A stretch of DNA of 64,000 bases from Symbiodinium natans (Eukaryota > Sar > Dinophyceae > Suessiales > Symbiodiniaceae). This document shows positions 56,604 to 64,000 of this stretch, one piece after another. Both the position numbers and the translations under genes were made by a program. The first letter of the stretch is position 1. The number at the start of each line of letters is the position of its first letter. The notes under the pieces are model-generated. The model searched no databases. It saw only the letters and a list, made by a program, of their open reading frames with translations, and was not told where the DNA came from. The DNA is taken from the NCBI GenBank assembly GCA_905221605.1, contig CAJNDS010000310.1:1-64000 (forward strand), written 5' to 3'.

Positions 56604-58729
56604 TCAATGCAAAATGCATTGCAATCTGTGCCCTTTCAAGAGTTCTCGAATTGCCATGGTAGCATAACTAGAACGAGGCAGCTGAAACTCCAGCACCAAT
56701 GCCAGATGGTCCGCCTGCAATTCCTGGAGCGTAGCAGCGGGGAGTGGCCGCACATCACATGCAAGCGGCTCGTCCAATAGATGGTCCAGGTCGGTTGATA
56801 CCAGACGGGCCTTGGAGCTTCCAGATCCTTCACGTGGATAGGCCAGTGCTGTCACTTTCATTTGGGATGGTCGGCAGATGAGTGGACGATAGCCGCCAGG
56901 CATTGAGATACCATCCTTGCTCTCAGGCTCCGCGAAAACACCACGGTCAAGGCCCATCTCTTTCAGCACGCGTTCGTGCAAATACCTTGAATCATTCTCC
57001 GGCATCTCGGCAGCAAAGCCAAGAACTGGCACCATTACCTCTGTCAAAGGCGTGCATGACTCCTCGCCCTTTTCCAAGGCTCGCACTTGGAGAGTCCAGC
57101 CAGGAGCTGCACACTTGGGATTGGCAGCCACAAAGTCCCCTCTCAGGACTCCCACATTTTCCTGAAGCCGAAGGGAGACCACTTTGTTCCATATATGAGA
57201 AGCTACTGAGCGACACCACAGAAGACGCAAGTGACGTGGAACACATTTGGTAGCACCCTTGTAGTCACCAGGGTGTTCACACAGATGCTGAAGAACCTCA
57301 GAGCGACTGGTTTGGTAGCTCTCACTGAACTGGGGTCCTGGGGTCCTCACGATAAACCAGCATGCAGCCCCGCAAGAAGAGGGCGTCAGCAACTCCGCTG
57401 TTGCCATCACCGCGCCACCAGGTCTGGCAAGCTTGTCCACGTCATTTGGCTCCCCAGTTTTCTGCTGCTGAAGTGGCAGTCAGAAAAGCAGGTCGAGGGG
57501 ATGCTCCGGCTCGGGTATAAATGACCTGAAGCATCTGGTGCGTACGACCTTGCCGTATGCATGCTCATGTGCCTTCTGCTGGTGCAGACGACAAAAACAC
57601 AAAGACCCACTTACGCACCCCACGATAGGCCCGTCCCTAAGCAGGCAACCCGCGATAAAACCATGCCGTCCAAAGCACTAGCCATGTCTTGACATGTGTT
57701 GACCTATGGTGACCGGTTGCTTACCCTGTTTGATGTGGAGGGAACCGGAGCGAGCTGATAACACATGTACGCCATTATCTTTTAGGTCAAACAGAGGGCA
57801 GGAATGGGCAGGCATGACAGATCCAAAAGGCTTGATAACGGCGGCGAAGGCACGGCGGTCTCCAACAAGCACGATGTTGGTGTCAGGGCAAGAGCTTCCC
57901 TAAAGTTGCCTTTGCTGGCCTCGCAGAATGCTTGGAGAGTCGTACCGCGACGCGCACGCGAGCCCAGCAACAGCTCCACCACTCGTTGAAAGTTGCCCTG
58001 GAGCAATGCGATACCCATTTCCGAGGAGGGCATAGTGCCCGTGCCGAAACGCTGCATGCCGAAATAATTTGGGAAGCCCTGCCGGAGTGCATGCAGGCTC
58101 GCGTCCACAGAGCCATCACCGCCATTCGTTCTGACACTACGCAGGACAACAGTAAACTCGTTGCCTGCATGTCCACCCAGCCTCGCTTTATGCGCTTCAG
58201 GTGATGCATCCCCGAGGACCAAGCTCCCGACACTTTGCACATCCAACTGCGGTCGGACGCTCAAAGCCTTGCTGGGGAAACTTATCCTTTGCGTTGTTAT
58301 GCCCCATCGGTCCTTCATACCACAGAAGCTGAAGATTTTGGTGGGGGCCTGAAAGGCCTTCGCCAGCTTCGTTAGTGCCTCGGGAGTTGTTTGCTTTTGT
58401 TTGGCGACTGTAAACCAAACATGGCCCGAAGGATCGCAGCTCTGAGACGCCGTGAACAAATCCATCGGAGTGCACTGTGCAACCAGCTTAACAGGAACGC
58501 CATGCGAGTCCAGCTCACGAACCAGAAAGTCATAGGCGTGCTTCTGGAAATCGGCTGCAAATCCCGGATGCCTCCCAAAGAAGCTTTTGATTCCGACATC
58601 CTCTGCATGGAAGCTGACAGGCGAGCTGACAGGTTTGGGGACCGCCTGGCATCCTTGAGCAAACCCTCGAACCACTCGTCGCCATTCTCCCGCAGCCGTG
58701 CATTTCCCGAAAGATGTTGTGCTAGCCAT
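56604..58729 (-). CDS. PUS7: tRNA/mRNA pseudouridine synthase, PUS7/TruD family (two exons)
   Basis: Exons 58729-57873 (857 bp) and 57306-56604 (703 bp) join with GT-AG (ACATC|GTGCTT, ACCAG|TCGC) into 519 codons with exact phase closure. The N-terminal block EDVGIKSFFGRHPGFAADFQ and KHAYDFLVRELDSHGVPVKL matches the substrate-entry part of PUS7. GMKDRWGITTQRIS carries the catalytic Asp. LGGHAGNEFTVVLRSV and GFPNYFGMQRFGTG are family signatures. Exon 2 has HLRLLWCRSVASHIWNKVV, the Tyr/Trp block of the insertion, MPEND, GGYRPLICRP and the closing EFQLPRSSYATMAIRELLK. The enzyme converts uridine to pseudouridine in tRNA (position 13 or 35) and in mRNA. The ATG directly follows GGCTCAG, a likely spliced-leader acceptor. 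The whole gene lies inside a kinase intron on the same strand. Confidence 0.93.
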
Positions 58730-58917
58730 CTGAGCCGAAAATATTCTGGTGAAGTCGCCGCTCGAAAGCTACCTTCCGTTGGTGCAGTGTAGCCATGTGA
58801 GGCGTGGATGCCACTCCGTTTGGTTCAGAGCACCACACTCTATGTTTACTTGGACTTCCTCTTTGGATTTGCCTTGAGACAGTACTATCTCACAGTGTGA
58901 GGTCACAAGTGCCAGGC

Positions 58918-60032
58918 AGACTTGATGTCGCGATGGAAGGCCTGGCTAAAACAAAGCCCAAAACCAGCAGGAGAGTTTGGGCTGCTTAGAACTCTCCCCT
59001 TCCATCCGCGGATGCTTCGTTGCCCCATGAAACGTGTTGGCTACGACTAGGACGTGTGAGCTTTGCCCCTTAGGCACTTGCGAATTAAAGTGGGCACGGA
59101 TGACAGAAGCAGGCCTTCGGCGTGGCGTTGTGCATGTGGGACAAGCCGCTGGCAGCGTCAAGTAGGACACTCAACCTGCACAAGCGAAGCCAGGTTCCAG
59201 ATCACCTGCAAGTTTGCGAGTATCATCAGCTGCGCTTGCCGGCGTGGCCGACAGCCTCTCATGCCAAGGGAAGCCATGCTGCCCGCAATGACATCTGTGG
59301 AGCCTGCCACACGATTTCAGATTCTCCGGCTTGCCATTCTCTGCACCCATCTCGTCTGACCTCTGGAAGACGTCTCCGCCAGAAAGAAACTCGTACCTGC
59401 CAGCAGGGCCCGGGACAGCAAGCGGCAGCCAGTGGCAGGTAGTAAAGGTGTCTGTGAGCTGGGGCCCCTACACAAGGTAGCGCCGCAGGCCCTGTTGACC
59501 CCACCTAGGAGAACGCTGCACTGTGCTTCTAAGTCCTTGACCCTTTGCCATAGCCTGGGGCACTGGCCCTAGGAGTGTCACCAGATGCGGATGCCTCGTC
59601 ACATGCCGGCTGTGACAGCACTGGGGAGCGAGTGATGTCCTGGCCTGAATTTGCTGAGCAACATGACTTCTTCTTCAAAGCCTGCATCCTCCGATCATCG
59701 GCCCAGACATCTACAATACTCAATGACTCTGTGATCTGCCAGTGCCTCTTGCATTGCGCAATTCGCAAGTGTGTGCCTCTGGGCACTCCCCCTTGTCAAT
59801 TAAGGCACCCAGGTCAATGGCCTGGCGCAAGGACTCTGCTGCTGCGGATTGAGGGGGAGGGGCGGGGAACTGCATACTTGCAAAGCCCTGCGAGTGAAGG
59901 CCTTGATGGCCACGTCCGAGCCGTCCTGAAGGCCACCGGTAACAAAAAACAACACTGAGCCGGCACAGCTCGGCATAAGCCACGCCATGTCCTTCAGTTC
60001 GCCGCGATACACTGCTCCATAGCAGCCACAGC
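58918..60032 (-). CDS. Protein kinase N-lobe and catalytic loop, eight micro-exons
   Basis: Exons of 24-61 bp rebuild a kinase. E1 60032-59992 (GCGCYGAVYRGELK, Gly-rich loop). E2 59925 to about 59865 (DGSDVAIKAFTRR, VAIK Lys). E3 59681-59645 (FEEEVMLLSKF, helix C Glu). E4 59504-59472 (WGQQGLRRYLV). E5 59396-59361 (YEFLSGGDVFQR, hinge). E6 59303-59256 (GFPWHERL). E7 59175-59115 (LSVLLDAASGLSHMHN). E8 58941-58918 (AFHRDIKS, catalytic Asp). Most junctions close in phase. Donors are GC, GT and GA, mostly at AG|G. The E2/E3 border and the piece before E4 (HPNLV-type) are unresolved. The type is a receptor-like/TKL Ser/Thr kinase as in plants. The 5' part is not found. It continues at 56559. Confidence 0.85.
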
Positions 60033-60039
60033 CTCCATG

Positions 60040-61140
60040 TGAGCACACAAACCCCACCGGAAGCTCTTTCCAATGAGGACTTTGCTTACGCGAGCTTACG
60101 AGCTTCGAGTTTGTTGTTGCTGTTGCTTGTGCAGGCTTCTTCAATCTCGTGTTGAGCTTGCCCAGCCCGTCAAAACTCTGTAATCCCTAGCAAAGCATCC
60201 AAACTAGAATGGGATTGAAGCCAAACTGCTGTTAAACCTCAGGGACAGAATGCAGAAACTGTGTTGGGTGTAGGCGTTTTACTGCTTGAACTGCATCCGA
60301 TGAGGGGTTTCACTGCTCTTTGGGCAGGAAGGCAGGCGATTGAAACACTGGTTCCGGTCACGAACAGAAAACGTACCCGGCTCCGACTTCAGTGGGCAAC
60401 TGTTGGGAATTGGCGGGGTCCTGCTCAAACCACGCCTACGCTTCACTTGCACACGCACACAAGAAGGGAAACACTGGGCAGGCCTAAGCGCTTCGACACG
60501 TGGAAGTTCGAAGTTGCCTGGCTCAAGCGGCTCAAGCCCGTATCTACGACAGACTAGATCAGGTCATTTCCAGCTGTGACAGCCAGCACTGCAGCGTGCG
60601 CATCTGCGTCAAGCCGCGCTTGGACGCGAGGCCCGTCACTACAAGAGCATCTACGGGCCCACGTTGCTCAGGTGTTGAAGAACCTGAGAAGCACAACAAA
60701 CAACTCTCGTCGGGCTCTCAACCCTTGGAGCGGAAACTTTCCGGAGCAGCGCCTACAGCGAGTGTGCAGTCTCGTACGCGGCCTTTCGCCCTCTTCATAT
60801 CATTGGCCTCTTCTTCTTGTCGAACTTTGAGAGGACTGGGCCGACGTCAGGCAGCTGTTTGAGCGGATGGTGTGCAAACCTTGGGTCAAGTCCAAACTAC
60901 GTAACTACGCGAACTACATACCACTTTCTGCATTCAGCCCATTGCCATCCCTTACCCCTGTCGCTCACCATCACCGAACCAAGCCAGTGAGCATCTGGCA
61001 ACTAGTGGATCCTGTCTGTTGGGCAGGTTTGGGCTCCCACCGGCCTAAAGACCATTTGCTAGGTTACAGTAAGGGTTTCTGAGGAATTTGCAAGGTTGAG
61101 GGCGAAGCTTCCTGGTCACTTCAGTGATCTTACTGTCTCG
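60040..61140. other. No confident gene; expected upstream exons of the kinase
   Basis: The kinase needs 5' exons in this direction, none recognised. Plus-strand frames around 60.5-60.85 kb are open but without motif. Confidence 0.35.
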
Positions 61141-61153
61141 CGCTTGCAGCTGG

Positions 61154-61315
61154 AAGATAGCCTGCTGCGCGCCATGCTCCTCTTGATGCAGCGACTCTGA
61201 AACGTCCTCTGGCACTAAGCTCCACACACCTTGCAAGATAGCCTGCTGCGCGCCATGCTCCTCTTAATGCAGCGACTCTGAAACGTCCCCTGGCACTAAG
61301 CTCCACACACCTTGC
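61154..61315. repeat. 81-bp direct duplication
   Basis: Two nearly identical copies, 61154-61234 and 61235-61313, differ at a few positions. The period of 27 codons leaves frames open, but no gene is evident. Confidence 0.85.
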
Positions 61316-61477
61316 GCAAGGCAAACCGTCATGATCTCCGCAGGAGCTTCGCGTACGAACAAGCTGCTCTGGCGCTAGGGCAAACAAGAGCATTGGGACT
61401 TGCCTGCGACAATGCCCGCTTGGACGGAGCAGGCTGACGAAGCTCAGAAACCTTGGCGTATCTTTGGCTTGGCCTAG

Positions 61478-61740
61478 GTGTGTGGAACCACCGTGCAAGC
61501 TGATATAAGGTTCCACATCACTCATTTGGATGCAAGCAGCAGGTGTGCGGTAGGTGGCGTTTGGGGCCCACTAATGTTCAACCTCCTGTTCAACGGCATT
61601 GCCGATGCTTCTCGGAAGCTAGCGGGAAACATGTTGTCCATCTTCGCTCAGTGGCAGTTCAGGGCTGGTTGGGTAATATACCTGTGGGCACATGTAAGGC
61701 AATTGGCAAAGAGGTCAGGGTTTTGGGCTTTGCATTGAAC
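61478..61740 (+). mobile_element. Possible reverse-transcriptase remnant
   Basis: On the plus strand the frame contains GGVWGPLMFNLLFNGIADAS, which resembles the non-LTR RT motif GVPQGSxLGPLLFNLFINDI, although the PQGS core is replaced. The following residues do not show a YxDD box. A short, decayed LINE remnant is the best guess; a chance match is possible. Confidence 0.35.
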
Positions 61741-61744
61741 TCTT

Positions 61745-64000
61745 TGAAACCTGGCTGTTGTTGCTGAGGGGACTAAGGTTTTTTTCATGTGACACGGGCG
61801 TCATTAGAAGCAAGTGCGCCTATCAGTGGGCAACGCACAAGCAGCCGCGGTGCCGAATCGCCTTCTATTCTCTTGTGTAAGGAAGCCCGGCCCGCAAATC
61901 GCGTGATTCGGGGTTTGGGCGTCGTTTGGGCCTTCATTTGAAGCAAATGCTTCCTCTCTGTCGGGAAGCTCCGACACCCTTTGTTATCATTCCGGACCCG
62001 GGGTTGGTCCTGGAGTCTAATGGCCAAAATGCGTGATGCGTTGTTGAGGACTTCATAAATGCATTTTGCATGTTCCGGTCCCGCCGGATACGAGCCCTTG
62101 CAGCATTCCAGCAATGCAAGCTACCCCAAGCCCAGTGAGTTGAAGGGTTTGGTATCAAGTGCTGATGAAGCAACCTCCTCAAATTCGGGGGCCTTGGCTT
62201 GAAATCCAACTCGCTGCTCGACTTGAACCCGTGCGACTTGACCTTCTCTGGCGTTTGATTACAGAGCCCGCGGCCTGTGACCATGCCTGGGGGGGGATGG
62301 GGGAAGGGGGGGTTATTCATGTGAAGCTAACATTGTGGATCTTCTTTCCGGCAATGCCTTCCCGATGTCTTTGCTGACAAAAAATCCAATAAAGGGAGAC
62401 CTGATGAGGCGCTGGCCAAGCGGCGCGCTATTGTGGTGTCCTGCGCATGGGGATAAACTGAAAGTGACTGAATCACTGGGCAAACGGCGCTGTGACGAAG
62501 CCTGAGATACAGCCCAGGCAGAGGCGGCAGCTAGGGCGCCTGGTCGCAATTACACTATGCTCAGGTCAGACTGAAAATAGTTGGGGTGTACAATACGCAG
62601 GCTTCAAGTCCACCTGCTTCATCTCCGCTCAAGGCAGCCTCAGCTTTGGACTGGATGTGCTGGTCCCGTTTCATGCTTTTCGCTTAACATGACCAGATTC
62701 CAATCCGTGCGTGGCATGGAAGACAAAAGTGTGGCGACAAACTGCTGAGGCGTTGGCGCAAACAGCTTGAGCTGCAAGAACCTGTGGATGGCGTGAGTCG
62801 CTCCCGATACTGTCGGCTGGGCATTTCGGTCGCGTGCGACCATGCATTTTCATTCGCTGGTGATCTAAGCTTGTGCCATCATGTCCCATGATGCCATCAT
62901 GCCACAAGCTACTGGATTGGCCACGCGCGAGCAAAGAGAGATTGTCGCTCTCCCAGACTCTGCCGCCCCGTGTGCTACGTAGTTTTTGCGGAGTTTGGCC
63001 AAATTGTTTCGCCCCGTCCCTTTCTTGTCAGCTCTAGATGCAGAGCTTCACATCACCCACAGCTGCCATAGCAGGAGGGTCGAGAATCACATTCAGATTT
63101 TATCTGTCTGGATACACCCAGCCCAATGCAGTCACATGTTGCCAACCGGTCCCATAATCGGGCCGCTGTGAACGGATGATGCAACGCAGACTGACTACTC
63201 ATGACTAAAAACAGCATGCAACATGCTTAGCATGCTGAAATAGAAGTATAGGAGAGAGAGCACTGGAAAGCCCCAAACTACGGACACGTCGCTTGGCGGC
63301 TTGCCCTGTGAGGCTCCACCACGCTGGCTTCCTCGAGCCGGTCTGAGGCATCTTTCACAACCTGACGGGGGGATTTGGGGAGCATTCAAAAGACAAGTCA
63401 AAGTTATCACGTCACCCTCCCTCAGTACCATTACACTACCATTGATGGGATTACCAGTGCATCTCATGGCCCATGGCACTGTCTGATGTTTTGCAGGATG
63501 TGTCAACATGTGGGTTTGTTCGATAATTTGGGGGCGACAGGTGTTGGGATCAGGGTGTGTTTCGTGGGTATGTTTGGGGGTATGTTTCTGGGCTACTATT
63601 CGGGGTGTTGTTTCGCGGTATGTTTCGGGGTATGTTTCGCGGGTGTGCAACCCGAAGCCCTTCTCAAACCTGAGCCCCCCCAAAAAATAAACAAACCCAT
63701 GTCTCAAATGGTCTCGGACCTAACAACTACAAACTGCAACGATAAGCACAATCTCGCAACTTTTAAAAGAGCATCAAAGAGCCAGAGTCCTGGCATGTCC
63801 GCGCAGAAGGCATCACTTTGGACGTTCCCAACACCGAAGAACACCGCCACAACTGGCTCCAAAGCCCGTACAAGCTACAGCTCAATGAAGTCTGCCAGCG
63901 CGGTACACATGGTGCTTACCAGGGGCGCCAGGAGTTCTGCAAGAAAGTTAAAGTACTACAAGGCAGCCATAAAGCATTTGGGCAACCACCTTCGAAAGTT
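61745..64000. other. No confident gene
   Basis: Short frames only. At 63540-63650 a GTATGTTTCGGGG word recurs about six times in degenerate form. Nothing else is recognisable. Confidence 0.45.
63540..63652. repeat. Degenerate GGGTATGTTTCG repeat
   Basis: About six imperfect copies with a period of 12-20 bp, GT-rich on the plus strand. Confidence 0.65.

Overview
The window looks like nuclear DNA of a dinoflagellate, most likely a Symbiodiniaceae-type alga. The clues are: pentatricopeptide repeats of the SYNSAISAC type; exons joined through GC, GA and GT donors with AG|G borders; a plastid-targeting presequence with an FVP motif; TTTAGGG telomere-like tracts; LINE remnants; and a strong one-strand gene bias. 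I saw no bacterial operon, tRNA, rRNA or CRISPR array. All confident protein genes lie on the minus strand.

Layout. 1-12.7 kb is repeat-rich and gene-poor. It holds a 51-bp minisatellite, a G-rich satellite, a LINE fragment (2.58-3.1 kb), and an array of about 22 copies of one sequence module in both orientations (5.48-6.64 kb) followed by an AT-rich island (6.69-7.47 kb). Array and island together sit between two oppositely oriented (TA)n/poly-C hairpins. 12.69-15.66 kb is one huge exon of a Glu/Ala/Arg/Lys repeat protein. 15.9-23.3 kb is mostly non-coding and ends in a TTGCR pentanucleotide satellite. 23.69-25.35 kb is a PPR protein. 29.3-37.1 kb carries an ENTH-domain protein of the tepsin/MTV1 type with a MAPEG gene inside its span. 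38.81-40.64 kb is a CDC14-type phosphatase. 45.24-60.03 kb holds kinase exons, a leucine-rich-repeat gene in small exons, a plastid-targeted small membrane protein, a TPM-domain protein and a PUS7/TruD pseudouridine synthase. 61-64 kb is gene-poor with a reverse-transcriptase-like remnant.

The most striking observation is architectural. Eight kinase micro-exons (60.03-58.92 kb) end after the HRDIKS catalytic loop. The next kinase exon (ANILLD...DFG) lies 2.36 kb further on, and that intron contains a complete two-exon PUS7 gene on the same strand. A second case is likely: a MAPEG gene lies between the ENTH-domain exons and the adaptor-like C-terminal exons. The plastid gene and the TPM gene may be further cases. 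In an organism that adds a spliced leader in trans, such genes could be matured from a host intron. This is inference and testable.

Exon borders were worked out by hand from reading frame, family conservation and splice dinucleotides. Where the phases close exactly (PUS7, most kinase exons, most ENTH exons) they are fairly secure; elsewhere they are approximate.
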